A stretch of DNA of 64,000 bases, taken from Anaeramoeba ignava (lineage: Eukaryota; Metamonada; Anaeramoebidae). The stretch lies in contig JAPDFW010000065.1 of the NCBI GenBank assembly GCA_028826165.1, positions 463,107 to 527,106 on the forward strand, read 5' to 3'. Every line of letters starts with the position of its first letter. The first letter of the stretch is position 1. The position numbers and the translations under genes were made by a program. The notes below the pieces were generated by a model. It did no database searches. It saw nothing but the letters and a program-made list of their open reading frames with translations, and was not told where the DNA came from. Positions 1 through 13,300 of this stretch are shown piece after piece.

Positions 1-600
1 TTTATTTGATTTAAATATTTATTTGATTTAAATTAAATATTGATTTGAATTAAATATTTGATTTGATTTGATTTGATTTAAATTAAATATTTATTTGATT
101 TGATTTGATTTAAATTAAATATTGATTTGATTTGATTTGATTTGATTTGATTTAAATATTTATATATTGATTTGATTTAATTATTTATTTGATTTAATTT
201 AAATATTTATTTGATTTAATTTGAATTAAATATTTATTTGATTTGAATTAAATTAAATATTTATTAGATTTAATTTAAATATTGATTTGATTTGATTTGA
301 TTTGATTTGATTTGATTTTAATTAAATATTTATTTGATTTAAATTAAATATTTATTTGATTTTAATTAAATATTTATTTGATTTGAATTAAATATTGATT
401 TGATTTAAATATTTATTAGATTTGATTTGATTTAAATTAAATATTTATTTGATTTAATTTAAATATTTATATATTGATTTAATTTAAATATTTATTTGAT
501 TTGATTTAAATATTTATTAGATTTAATTTTATTTGAATTAAATATTTATTTGATTTAATTTAAATATTTATTTGATTTGATTTGAATTAAATATTTATTA
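1..600. repeat. A/T tandem repeat tract (ATTTGATTTAAAT type)
   Basis: Irregular tandem copies of ATTTGATTTAAATTAAAT-like units with almost no G or C. No coding frame survives. It lies in the presumed long second intron of the PFOR gene read on the minus strand. Confidence 0.9.
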
Positions 601-639
601 AATTAAAGATTTATAAGATTTGGAAAATAAATTGATGAT

Positions 640-1613
640 TCATTGGTCGATTTTGCGAATAGATGATCGAAAAATTGGCCAAAAATCATTTTCTTTAATA
701 ACACATCTTTTTGAGCCATTTCTTTTGTTTGTTGTTGAGAAGAAAGGGGTCGAGAAAGTTTATAATACTGATAACAAAAATAAAACTTCTCAAATTTATT
801 TTGCTTTTTTTTTCTTTTATTTGAATAACTTCTTGCAATTTTGAAATAACCATTTTATTCTCAATAAGTTTTATATTTGTTTTTTATTTTTAAATTTGAA
901 TCAATTTAATTTATAGTTGAGATATAAGGAGTTCTTTTTCAAAACTATTAAAATTTATATGTTCTCCCATTTTGGTAAAAAAATCACTCTATGCAAAAAG
1001 TTTGAAATTATATTTTATTGATGAAAAAGATATTCTTTTTTTTACCAAAATGGGAGAAGATGTCTAAAATACTCAAATAAAAAATGAACAAGAAAATTTC
1101 CATTGTATGTAATTGACATCTAAAAGAAATCAATAAAGAATTGTTGATAACTTTTTGAAATATTTTGTCATTGTAATGAAATTAAAAACAAAGATCCTTT
1201 CATACAATGAAGAAAGAATAATCTGAAGAGATAATTTATTTTCAAAATCTAATGAAAAGATTATTCTATTCTCTTAATTCATTTGTTAGAATAAAAAATC
1301 CAAAATCATTTGTCAAAGAAGAGAAAGAATCAAGAAGAGAAATTGAATTGAATTGAGAGATTAGATGAGAAAAGAAACTATTGATTCAAATTGACAAAAT
1401 CGATTCAAAATATGAAGAAAAAGAAAAAGAAAATTTTAATAAAGAATGAAAAAAACAATAAAAAATTTTGAATTTGGTTATTTCATTTTTAGTCAAAAAA
1501 TCTCTTCTTTGTTTTTATCAGAAAAATAATCGATAACAAAGGAAATTATTTCATATATTATCAATAACTCTCAAATTTAGAAAGATAGCATCTTTTCGCA
1601 AAATCGACCATTG
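640..1613. mobile_element. Possible short non-coding inverted-repeat (MITE-like) element
   Basis: About 970 bp of less repetitive DNA is flanked by matching inverted ends. Both carry TGGTCGATTTTGCGAA followed by WAGATG: plus strand at 643-666, minus strand at 1589-1611. A second inverted pair built on TCTCCCATTTTGGTAAAAAA sits inside at 962-985 and 1035-1059. No transposase frame is present, and I saw no convincing target-site duplication because the flanks are low complexity. The end match is about 22 of 23 bases, too long for chance in this composition, but I see only one copy, so mobility is inferred. It lies inside the presumed second PFOR intron. Confidence 0.4.
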
Positions 1614-1660
1614 TTATTTTAAATAAAATTAAATAAAATTAAAAAAATAGAAACACTTAC

Positions 1661-1915
1661 GTTGCTGGAGTAATTGGATATAAAAAAGCTACATCACTCA
1701 TCATATAACCAATATAAGCAGCTGCTGTGTTTCCATCCATTGGTTCTTTTGTCTAATTTACAAAAAAAAAAAGAAGAAAATTAACAAAAAAATTATTTAA
1801 TAAAATTTTTATTGATTTTTTTTTTTTGATTTAAAAAATTTTTTTTTACTGAAAACATTTTAAAAAGTGAATTACTTATGATCTTCTTCTTAATTTTTTT
1901 TGTTGTCTGTAACAT
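1661..1915 (-). CDS. Pyruvate:ferredoxin oxidoreductase, 5' end (two exons, continues off the left edge)
   Basis: Exon 1 (1915-1850) starts with ATG and encodes 22 residues rich in Lys, Ser and hydrophobics. A 97-bp GT-AG intron follows. Exon 2 (1752-1661) encodes TKEPMDGNTAAAYIGYMMSD and then VAFLYPITPAT, the start of PFOR domain I, where the YPITP segment belongs to the pyruvate-binding region. The enzyme oxidatively decarboxylates pyruvate to acetyl-CoA and reduces ferredoxin, a core step of anaerobic and hydrogenosomal energy metabolism. The exon ends at a good GTAAGT donor at 1660. No further PFOR exon is visible down to base 1, so the next intron exceeds 1.6 kb. The 22-residue leader before MDGNTAAA suggests organelle targeting (inference). 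Two exons only, but the motif is highly specific. Confidence 0.8.
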
Positions 1916-2039
1916 TTTTTATGTTGTTTTTATTTTTAAAATAATCAAAATAAATGAAAGAAAAAAAATGAAAAAAAAAATAAAAAAAAAATTTTTTTGA
2001 TTTAAATTTTTATTTAATTTTTTCATTTTTTATTTTAAA
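1916..2039. promoter_or_regulatory. Divergent promoter between PFOR and URB2-like gene
   Basis: The 124-bp spacer separates two divergent start codons. It contains A-rich and T-rich blocks with ATGAAAA runs on one side and TTTTTCATTTTTTATTTT just before the plus-strand ATG. The same TTTTTCATTTTTT element precedes most other starts in the window. No classical TATA box can be told from the background. Confidence 0.4.
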
Positions 2040-5000
2040 ATGGAAAATAAATTTAATCAACTTTATTCAAAAAATTTAAATTCAAATGAAAAAATCGAAT
2101 TAGCTAATAATATTTTTAAAGATGAAAAAGCATTTCTTATTAATAAAAATCAAGTTTTATTAACATGGATTATAAATATATTAATTAAATCATTAAAAAC
2201 AGAAAAATTCAAATCAAAATTCAAATCAAAATTCAAATCAAAATTCAAATCAAAATTCAAATCAAAATTCAATTCAAAATTCAAATCAAAATTCAATTCA
2301 AAATTCAAATCAAAATTCAAATCAAAATTCAAATCAAAATTCAATTCAAAATTTAGAAAAAAATTTAGAAAAAAATGAAAACCTCAAAATTTCATATTGG
2401 GATTTCCTCATCTTAATACTTAAAACAATATCAACTCAAAATATCTCATCCCCAAAAATATCAATACATCCAAAACTCCTCTCTTCAATCTCATACGCAA
2501 TAACACACTCAAAAGACACAAAACTCCTCAATATAATCAATAACTTGATTTCTTTATTATCATCAGAACTCAGAAATTATTTCAGAGTATCTCTCTTCCA
2601 AATAGCGCAATTCATTGAAGATACTACATCACACTTCATCACAAACTCACCACAAAATAACATCCTAATAAATACCCATTTACTTATCATTCAAAAAGCC
2701 ATTTTTCTCTTTAACAAAAAATACGAAGAACAATCAAATCATAAAAGTGTTTATTTAATGTTCCTCAAAAAACTCTTTTGGCCACTCCTCAAATTCAATT
2801 ACTCCCTTCTTTCACTCATCCCAAAACCCCAAAATTCTTGTGCACTTTCCTCTCAAATCAAGGATCTCATTTCAAATGTTCTTTTCCATAAAAATCACAT
2901 TTATGAATACCAAATTTCAATTAAAAATATTCACAAAGAAAACAAAAAATCAGAATCATATCCTTCCAAATTCTTCCAAAAATTATCCCAATTTTCTCAA
3001 TCAAAAGAAATCAAATCACTTCTTCCCTTTTTCCTCAAAACCTTCATTACAAAATACCACAAATACATCTCAAAATCATCACTAAAATTACCCAAAAAAT
3101 ATGCAAAAAATCAAAAAAATCAAAAAAATCAAGAAAAAGAACAATCACCAATCGAGTTTGCATTTTTCATCCAATTATCAAATACAATCCCTAAAATTGA
3201 GGAAAAAAACTTTGAAAAAAACGATAAAGAATCACTTCTTTTTGATCTTGAAATCACAAACGAATTATTATCAACTTTGATACACTTCCAAATATACAAA
3301 ATCGCACAGGATAATCTACTTTATAATAATTTCCAATATAATTTCCTTCTTCAAACATTTGTTATCCCAATATCTCGGATATTGCTCCAAGAAACAATCC
3401 CCAAATTAAATCAACCATTAATATCCTCAATATTCCAATTGATGAAAAAATTATTTTCAATGAATCACTTACTTTTTTCTCAAAATCTTGAGCAATTTTT
3501 CACTACAAATCTCTCTCAAAATACAATTCATTCCGCTACTTTTTTTTACAATAAGATCATCAAAACTTTTTCTCAATTATCCCAAATGGACAAAATTCTC
3601 CAAATCATTCTTTCTGCAAATCTCAGCAATTTTCAAACACCCTCACATTTATTCAACTCTTTGAAATTCAAACAAAAACTCTCAAAGTTATTTCTTGATC
3701 TTTCTGAAAATCAAATTTTCACCATTTGGCAAATGTTCCTCGACCATATCAACTCTAGCTTCACAGAATATAAATCTTCACAATCACTTCTTGTTGCAAT
3801 CCAATATTCTAGCTTTTTTCTCACTTCAATTTCCCAAATCACACTTAAAAATTACCAAAATATTCATCACTTACTCACTCAATCTTTCAATTCAACACTC
3901 AAAACTCTCTACAATAAATTCACTTCCTCATATTTGATTGACTACGGAACCTCTTTTTTTCTCCTATTCATTTCTCTCTGGAAAATTTTAAGAGCTTATC
4001 AATCAATACAAAATTCTTCATTAATTCAAGAACTCAAAATTGTTCCTCAAAATTTTATTCAGGAAATTGATCCTCATTTTTCAATTAAAAAATTACGTTT
4101 GTTTTCCAAAAAGAATCAATCATCAACCACACAAAAATCCACTGTTCCTTTTTCCAAAGATCTTTTCTCTTTTTGCTTACTTGAATTTGCGACTCTCTGG
4201 CTTGAATTGAGTTGCAATTATCAAAAAAGCACTGAAAAAACTGGAAACGGAAATGGAAATTGAAGAAGAAAATGAAAATCTCATAAAAATCAAGCAAAAC
4301 TTATCCAAATTCATCTACCATCAAGTTTTCAATCTTATTTCATTACTTTCTACCAACCCAATTGCCAAAATAAAATCTTTGGATCAACAATTTCTTACCA
4401 ATTATTTCCTCATTTTCTCATCAAATACTTATATGATTAGTGAAAATATTCCTTCAAAATATATTGCCAAAATTCTCCAAAAACTTCTCCATTTAATTTT
4501 GCAAGATGATCAACAAAATCAAAATGATTCCTCTCAAATTCTATCCCAATTTGCTTTGTCAATTTTCAGCAGTGATTTATTTTATGAGTCAAGAAATATC
4601 CAACAAAATTTCACAAAAATAATCCAAAAAAACATCCAATCAAATCAAAAAAACGCACAACAATTATTCCAATTTATAACCAGAATTCCTATCGAATTTA
4701 TTGATCATAATTTAGCAACTTTATTGATTCAATCATTTATTAATGATTTGCTTGATTTTTTAAATGGAAAAACAAATTTATCAGCACCAATTTCTTTAAT
4801 TATTCAATGGATCAAAAAATTTTCACAAATTTTCTCAGTGGAATTTTCACAAGAAATGAAAGGAAGTAAAATTATCCAAATGACAAATTTGTTCAAAAAT
4901 GAACCTATCAATAATTCCCTTGAAAAAAATCAGAATGACTCAAATATCAAACTCGATATTTTTTCTTGGCTATGCAATCACTTTCTGAAAATTGAATGTT

Positions 5001-6736
5001 TTGAAAAAAAAGAAACGGATCTAAAACAAATTTACGAAATTATCACAAATGATTTGGCGAAAAAAAAGAAATCAACCGATAAAAACAAAAACCCTGAAGA
5101 AATTGCATTTTCTCAAGAATTAAAAGTGTGTTCAAAAATTTCAAAATCAGCAGTTGAAATGTTGCGAAATCTTGAAGAAGAAATTTCTCATCAACAAAGA
5201 TCAAAATCCAAATTATTTGTTCCTGAATTTGTTTATGAATTCTTCGCACAGATTTATTTAAATACAAGAAGAGTGTTTCATGGGTTAGAAAAGGGAAAAT
5301 ACGATCAAAATGCAAATAAAAGTGATTTGATCGATATTATGTTTGATTTGTTTCTTTCTCAATTTGAATTTTATCAAATCATTTCAAATTCAAAATTGAT
5401 TGAATTACCTCAAAAAATATGGAGTAAAATAACTGATATAAGAATATTCAAATATTTCAACTATTTTCTCAAAATATCAACCGAAAAATTAATGCAGAAA
5501 AACATTTCTTCTCAAACAAAAGACATTTATTTAGAATTTATTCGCGTTTTTTGTGAAAGAATCAATTTGATTTCTCCCAAAGTTCCTGATCTTGTTTATT
5601 CCAAATTATTCGCATTAATTTTCTTTTGTTTTACTCAAAATTACAGAGAAATTTTCGAAAATCAATCAGAAAGGCAAAATTCACATCAGGAACAAGAACA
5701 AAAACTGAAATACATTTTTGGATTACTTGTTCAAAAATCAAGCAAGGAAAGTATTCAAATGCTTGTTAATTTTCTGAGTGCAGAGCTCCGAAGCTTTTCA
5801 ACTCCTTTTCATCAAATTGAATCACTTTCTCATTTATCACAAGATTTTCAGTCTCAAATTTTTCTTCACATTTCAAAAGGAGCTTCTGTCATTACTGCCT
5901 TACAAATATTACTATTAAAATCATTCCATAAAAATTTCATTTCGGTACAAAATATTTTGAAATTGTTCATTTCACTTGCAAACGAAATATCCGCTTTAGG
6001 ATCTTCAAGTTGTTCAATTCTTAACTGGAAAAAATCAAAAGAATCAAATCAAATCCATCACTTATTAATTTCAAGCTTTGTTTCTCCAGGAATGAAGACA
6101 ATATCAACATTTTTGAAAAAGAATTCAATTTCTCATTTCGATCCACATTTCATCTCAATTATTTTGGCTTCAATAAATCCTTATTTAAAAATGAACCGAT
6201 TGAGCGATCCAATTTTAATCAAAAAAATTGGAATTTCCTCAATTTCATCTCAAGAACCTGAAGTTTTCAAACAAATTGAAATGATTCTCTTCTCAATTTC
6301 TCAATATCATCAAGAACAGGCTTTCCAAATCATTTCCTCTTTGATTTCTTGTTTGAATTCTTTAATGGACTCTTTTTTCCATCGTTTTCGTTTATTTGAT
6401 TTAAAATTAATCTCTTTTGAAGATCGTTCAAATGTTTGGGATTTGAAAACAACAAGAAATTTACATAAAATTTTTCAATCAATTTCTCGTGAACCAAAAT
6501 TTTTCAGAAAATATTCCGTTTATCTTATCAAACAATATCTTTGGAATATTCAATTTGTTGATCTTCCTTCAATTCATAAACGTGTTTTACTTCAAGCTAT
6601 TTTTTCTATTCTTGATTCTTGTTCTGAAGTTGAATTTAAATTGGTTCATCAACTTTCAAATGATACTGAAAAATTATTATTTAAACAAATTTATGAAGAA
6701 TTTTTACATTCTTGGAAATGGAAAGGAAAGAATTAA
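2040..6736 (+). CDS. URB2: URB2/NPA2-like ribosome biogenesis protein (two apparent frameshifts)
   Basis: Three overlapping open segments (2040-2378, up to 4263, 4253-6736) join into one 1,564-codon gene if one A is removed from the A5 run at 2203-2207 and one from the A6 run at 4223-4228. Between the breaks the frame stays open without any ATG, which supports a single gene. The N-terminal segment runs into an SNQN hexamer tract, then a long all-helical region without cysteine or catalytic motifs. The last 220 or so residues match the Urb2/Npa2 C-terminal domain: a helical block, then LFKQIYEEFLHSWKWKGK at the extreme end, the family's usual finish. Urb2 acts in the nucleolus in early assembly of pre-60S subunits. 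It converges on the Rab6-like gene, 220 bp away. Confidence 0.72.
2203..2360 (+). repeat. TTCAAATCAAAA 12-mer tract inside URB2-like gene
   Basis: About 12 copies of TTCAAATCAAAA. In the frame that continues the gene they read Ser-Asn-Gln-Asn; in the frame of the upstream ATG they read Lys-Phe-Lys-Ser and soon stop. This locates the first frame break just upstream of the tract. Confidence 0.8.
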
Positions 6737-6958
6737 ATTTTAAAAAGAAAATAAAATAGATTTTTTAATTAAAAAAAAAAAAGTGGAACAAAAAAATTTT
6801 TTGTTTTTTTTTATAACTTGAATTGATTTGAAGAAAAAAAAAATTTCCATTACTTGCAACTTATTAATTATTTAGAAGTTTAAATTTTTTTGTTATAAAA
6901 AAAAAAAAAGGAATAACAATTAATTTCTTTTTTCTTTTTTTGAAGATTAATTAAAAAT

Positions 6959-9526
6959 TTAACAACAACCATTTCTTTTTGGAGTTTCTGTCAAATTGTT
7001 TTCATCTAAAGTAATTTGAGTATCTAAAAAGAAATATAAATTAAATTTAATTAAAAAATCAAAATTAAAAAATTTAATCGAAAAATTTTTACTTAAAATT
7101 TGATTTTGTTGAATCATTTGAGAATTTTCTGGTTTTTCTTGAGAACTAATTAAAATTGAAGAAATTTTACGAAATAAATCTTTAACATTTTCACCAGTTT
7201 TTGCACTAACTTCAAAAAATGAAAAATTATTTTGTTGTGAAAATTTTTCAAGTTCTTCTTTTGAAACTTGTCTTAATTCATTTAAATCTGTTTTGTTTCC
7301 AACAATAAAAATTGTAAAATCTTCTCCATGTTCTTCTTGAATAAATTTTAACCAAATATTCAAATTTTCGAAGGATTGTTTTTCTTTTTGAATATAAAAT
7401 ATAAATATAAATATAATTTTGAATATAAATATAATTTTGAATATAAATATAATTTTGAATATAAAATATATATTGAATATAAATTATATATTGAATATAA
7501 AATATAAATATAAATATAATTTTGAATATAAATTTAATTTTGAATATAAATTATATATTGAATATAAATTATATTTTGAATATAAATTATATATTGAATA
7601 TAAATTATATTTTGAATATAAATTATATTTTAAATATAAATATTTTGAATATAAATTATATTTTGAATATAAATTATATTTTGAATATAAATTATATTTT
7701 GAATATAAATTATATATTGAATATAAATTATATATTAAATATAAATTATATTTTGAATATAAATTATATATTGAATATAAATTATATTTTGAATATAAAA
7801 ATATATTGAATATAAATTATATTTTGAATATAAATTATATTTTGAATATAAATTATATTTTGATTATAAATTATATTTTGAATATAAATTATATATTGAA
7901 TATAAATTATATATTGAATATAAATTATATATTGAATATAAATTATATTTTTGATTATAAATTATATTTTTGATTATAAATTATATTTTTGAATATAAAT
8001 TATATTTTGAATATAAATTATATTTTGAATATAAATATAAATATTTTTGAATATAAATATTATTTTGAATATATTTTGATTATAAATTATATTTTGAATA
8101 TAAATTATATATTGAATATAAATTATATATTGAATATAAATTATATTTTGAATATAAATTATATATTGAATATAAATTATATTTTGAATATAAAATTATA
8201 TATTGAATATAAAATATATATTGAATATAAATTATATTTTGAATATAAATTATATATTGAATGAAAATATATATTGAATATAAATTATATTTTGAATATA
8301 AATATATTTTGAATATAAATTATATTTTGAATATAAAATATATATTTTGAATATAAATTATATTTTGAATATAAATAAAATTGAATATAAATATTTTGAA
8401 TATAAATTATATTTTGAATATAAATTATATATTGAATATAAATTATATTTTGAATATAAATTATATTTTGAATATAAATAATATTTTGAATATAAATTAT
8501 ATATTAAATATAAATTAAATATATATTATATTGAATATAAATTATATTTTGAATATAAATTATATATTGATTATAAATTATATATTGAATATAAATTATA
8601 TTTTTGAATATAAATTATATTTTGATTATAAATTATATTTTGAATATAAATTATATTTTTGAATATAAATTATATTTTTGAATATAAAATTATATTTTTG
8701 AATATAAATATATATTTTGAATATAAATTATATTTTGATTATAAATTATATTTTGAATATAAATTATATATTAAATATAAATTATATATTGAATATAAAT
8801 TATATATTGAATATAAATAATATATTGAATATAAATTATATATTGAATATAAATAATATATTGAATATAAATAATATATTGAATATAAATTATATATTGA
8901 ATATAAATTATATATTGAATATAAATTATATATTAAATATAAATATTATTTTGAATATAAATTATATTTTGAATATAAATATTATTTTGAATATAAATAT
9001 TATTTTGAATTGATTTTGAATTGATTTTGAATTGATGTTGAATATAAAAGGTGTTAAATATAAAAGGTTTTTGATTTAATACTTGAAATATCAAAAACAA
9101 CAATTGCAACAGATGAATCACGAATATATGTAGGAAGTAAACTTCTAAATTTTTCTTGACCTAAAAAAAAAATATTTTTTAAAAAAAATTTTTTCAATTC
9201 AATTCAAAATAAAAAATAATTCAAAATAAAAATTAATAAACTAACCAGCAGTATCCCAAAGATGTAATCGTATAATTTGATCGTCAATTCTCATAGTTTT
9301 TGAAATAAAATCAATTCCAACAGTTGCCTTTTAAATTTATTAATAAATTTATTAATAATTTTTTTTCAATTTGATTTTTTTTCAATTTGTTTTTTTTTCA
9401 ATTTACTTGTTGAGAAATGTCAAAAGAATCATAAAGGAAACGAGTTATTATGGAAGTTTTTCCAACTCCATAATCTCCAAGAAAACAAACTTTAAAATTG
9501 TTATTCAAAAGATCATTTTTTTGCAT
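6959..9526 (-). CDS. Rab6-like small GTPase, five exons, 1.7 kb repeat intron
   Basis: Exons 9526-9407, 9327-9246, 9160-9083, 7383-7093 and 7023-6959 give 211 codons, all with GT-AG borders and matching phases. Motifs in order: P-loop GDYGVGKTS (residues 18-26), switch [56 protein letters not shown], and a C-terminal NGCC for double geranylgeranylation. YDSFD, the switch I sequence and IRDS are typical of Rab6/RabH, which governs Golgi-related retrograde traffic. Intron 3 (9082-7384, 1,699 bp) is almost wholly an AATATAAATTATATTTTG repeat. Catalytic residues are intact, so the protein should be active if the intron is removed. Confidence 0.88.
7384..9082. repeat. AATATAAATTATATTTTG tandem repeat filling Rab6-like intron 3
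   Basis: Roughly 90 irregular copies of an 18-bp unit built from GAATATAAATTATATTTT or the shorter ATATTGAATATAAATT. The unit contains near-palindromic ATAAATTATAT. Low-complexity open frames on both strands here are by-products of the repeat. Confidence 0.9.
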
Positions 9527-9589
9527 TTTTTTTTGTTTGTAAAAAAAATAAAAGAAAATAAAAAGAAAAATGAAAAAATGAAAAAATGA

Positions 9590-10335
9590 AAAAATGAAAA
9601 AATGAAAAAAAATTTATTTTGAATTTATTTTGATTATAAATATAATTTAAATTGAATTAAATTAAATTAAATTGAATTGAATTGAATTAAATATTGAATT
9701 AAATTAAATTAAATTAAATTGAATATTGAATTAAATATTAAATTAAATATTGAATTGAATTGAATTAAAATTTTATTGAATTGAATTAAATTGAAATTGA
9801 TTAAATAAATTGAATTGATTTTAAAATTGAATTGAATTAAAATTGAATTAAATTAAATTGAAATTTGAATTAAATTAAATTAAATTGAATATTGAAATTG
9901 AATTGAATTAAATTGATTATTGAATTAAATATTGAATTGAATTGAATTAAAATTAAATTAAATTGAATATTGAATTGAATTGATTATTGAATTGAATTGA
10001 ATATTAAATTGAATTAAATATTAAATTAAATTAAATTGAATTGATTTTAAATTGAATTGAATTAAATATTGAATTAAATTAAATTGAATATTAAATTGAA
10101 TTAAATTAAATTAAATTGAATTGAATTGAATTGAATTGAAATAAATTGAATTAAATTGAATTAAATATTGAATTAAATATTAAATTAAATTAAATATTGA
10201 ATTGAATATTAAATTAAATTGAATTGAATTGAATATTGAAAATTGAATTGAATTGAAAATTGAATTGAAATAAATTGATTTTAAATTGAATTGAATTAAA
10301 TTTTGAATTGAATTGAATTGAATTTCAAATTTTGA
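9590..10335. repeat. AATTGAATTGAATTAAAT repeat between Rab6-like and PARP genes
   Basis: The gap of about 0.8 kb between the Rab6-like start and the PARP stop starts with a short (ATGAAAAA) promoter-like block at 9565-9610. It then turns into ATTGA/ATTAA pentamers with TATTG interruptions. No coding sequence or RNA gene is visible. Confidence 0.9.
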
Positions 10336-10343
10336 ATCGATTT

Positions 10344-13300
10344 TCATTTTTTCTTTCGATTTTTATTTCGATTTTTGTTTTTATTCTGATTTCGATTTTT
10401 GTTTTGGTTATTTGATTGAGATTTATTTTTTGAATCACTAAGAGAAACAGTAAAATAATCAGGAATACTAAAAGTCTGAGCAATCAAATCCAAATTTCCA
10501 TTTAAATTAATACACAACAAACGAGTAATAACCAAAGATTCATCTTGAAGAGTAAAATAATAAACTTTTTTTCTCAAATCAGGAATATTAACAATTTCAC
10601 AAATAGCAAGACAAGACATTTGAGAACTGTCTTCATTAAAAATAGAATTTCCCCAAATTTGACCTGGATAACCATAAGCAATGGAAGTAGCAGAATTTCT
10701 AGCAAAATAAATACCAGAACCCATAGCAGCTCCATGAATCATCATTTTAGTATGAGAATAATTTTTAAGACCCTTTCTTAAGATACTATGCCAATTCCGA
10801 AGTGGCGAACCATGAAACGCAAAAAACGATCCATGGATTGCTTTCTGCCGTGCAAAGGCTTCTTCTTTTTCTGGTGGAGCTGTGAGCATTAAGAACTGCT
10901 CTTGACAATCCAATTCCTTAATCCAATGTTTTGTTAAAGGTATTAAATGTGCTCTATTGCTTGTTAATAACCATCTTAATACTAAATATGCTTGTGGATG
11001 AATTTTTTCCAGTTTCTTCTTGATTAATTCATCATCTTTTGATTTCATTGCAACCGATTTTAGTGATTTAACTGACGGCAATTGAAGTAAAATGTCTTTC
11101 AATTCTAAATATGGATCGTTTTTTGATTCAAATAAAAATGATGGTAAAGGATCGAAAATTTCATCGTAATTTTCTTTCGGATTTTCAAATGCTGAAATTG
11201 CAAGTGTAATTAATAAATCTACAATTTTGATGTTTTTTTTAAGCTCCAAATAAACTGGTAAACTCATTCCAAGTTCTTGATATCCAAATAAACACAATAC
11301 TTTTGAACAGCAAGTCGGTTTATATAATCCTTTGATTTTTAATTCATCTCCACAAACAAAACAATAATCTCCAATATGAAGAACTCGATCCGTCAAAAGA
11401 TATATCATTTCTGAAAATATATTTTCTGGAAGAGGATATTTTTTTGGTTCAATAATTTCATCCTCTTTTGTTTCACTGTTCGAAACTTGATTTTGGATTT
11501 TGTTGAAACGATCCTTTATTTTTTGCTTTCTTTCTGCTCGTTTTTTTTCTAACGCTTCCCGCTTTTTTTGTTTGTTCGATTTCTTCTTTTTTGGTGTTTC
11601 GTCTTCTTTTTTGGAAACAATTTCTGTATCTTTCAAAATTTTAATTTGTTGATCTTTTTTTTGAAGTAGTTGACTTTCTATAATTGGTTTTTTTGATTCT
11701 TTATTTTCTAATAAAATTGATAAAGCTTTTTCAAAATCATTATGAGTATTTTGGAGAGTATTTATAATTAAATCTTCATCAAACCCCAAATTAGATAGTT
11801 GAGAAAAATGATCAACAAATAATTCATCATTTTGATTTTGATTTTGATTTTCATTCAATTTTTGATTTTCATTTTCATTCAATTTTTGATTTTCATTTTG
11901 ATTTTCATTTTGATTTTCATTCAATTTTTGATTTTCATTTTGATTTTCATTTTGATTTTGATTTTGATTTTCATTTTGATTTTGATTCAATTTTTCATTC
12001 AATTTTTCATTTTGATTTTGATTTTGATTTTCATTTTGATTTTCATTTTGATTTTGATTTTGATTTTCATTTTGATTTTCATTTTGATTTTGATTCAATT
12101 TTTGATTTTCATTTTGATTTTCATTCAATTTTTCATTTTGATTTTGATTTTGATTTTGATTTTGATTTTCATTTTGATTTTGATTTTGATTTTTATTCAA
12201 TTTTTCATTTTCTTTTTTTCTTTCCATATGTTCATGAATAAGATTTTTTATTTTACTACAAAAAGCTTTCCATACATCACGAATATAATCTTCAAGAAAA
12301 CGTTTTAAATGCAAACAAATTGGAGACACTTTTTTAGTTGGTTTTTTTCCATCTCTATATTGAATAATATTAATACTTGGAAATTGTGATTCATTCAAAA
12401 AATCTCCTAAAAATTTGAATGTAACTTCAAGAACTACATCTGAATCTTTTCCCATATTTTCATATGGATGAATTATCAAATGAACTGAATTTTCAGAATT
12501 TTTTAGATAAATTGATTTGCGAGAATAAATTCTTTGACAATTTTTGATTAATTTCTTTAAAACTTGATCTTGATAATCAAAAAAAATAAAAGAAGTTTGA
12601 AATTGATAATCATCTTCATCTTCATTATAATCTAAATCTGAACTTTCATTAGAACTTTCATCAGAATTTGAATTTGAATCTGAATTTGAATTTGAATTTA
12701 ATTTTTCAATTTTTTGAGAATTTAATTTTGTTTTTTCTTCTTGTTTAAATAATAAATGATTTTTCAAAGAAGGAAATTTTTCTGAACATTTTAAAATGAT
12801 TAAATTAATTAAAGATTCAAAAGACAATTTTTTTTCCCCAAATTGATTTTTAATTGATTCTAAAATGGATAAAATTTGTTCATTTTCTGATTGTGTAGTA
12901 ATTATTGGGTTTTCTTTTGTAATATCTTTGTTAACAATAATATCAAATTCAATTTTCTTTTTTATTTCTAAAATTTCCAATCGAAGGACAAGAGAATAAT
13001 TATCTTGAATTTTTTCAAAGAAAAGTTTGAGAGAATTATTTTTATTGAAAAATTTTTCTTGGAATTGTTTAAGAAATTGAGAAGAGATCTTTTTTTTTTT
13101 TTAAAATTTGAATTAAATATTAAATATTGAATTAAATTAAATTGAATATTGAATTAAATATTAAATATTGAATTAAATTTTTGAATTAAATTGAATTAAA
13201 TATTGAATTAAATTGAATTAAATTAAATTAAATATTGAATTAAATATTAAATATTAAATATTGAATTGAATTGAATTAAATTAAATATTGAATTGAATAT

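Noticed and set aside
620-844. 74-codon open frame on the plus strand
   Set aside because: Low-complexity, no homology cues, lies inside the inverted-repeat element and no start element precedes it.
2203-4228. Programmed ribosomal frameshifting in the URB2-like gene
   Set aside because: No shared slippery site with a stop codon or downstream structure; breaks elsewhere need both plus and minus corrections, so error or decay is simpler.
7419-9013. Long Tyr/Ile/Asn/Leu repeat open frames on both strands
   Set aside because: By-products of the 18-bp repeat filling the Rab6-like intron; flanking exons join perfectly without them.
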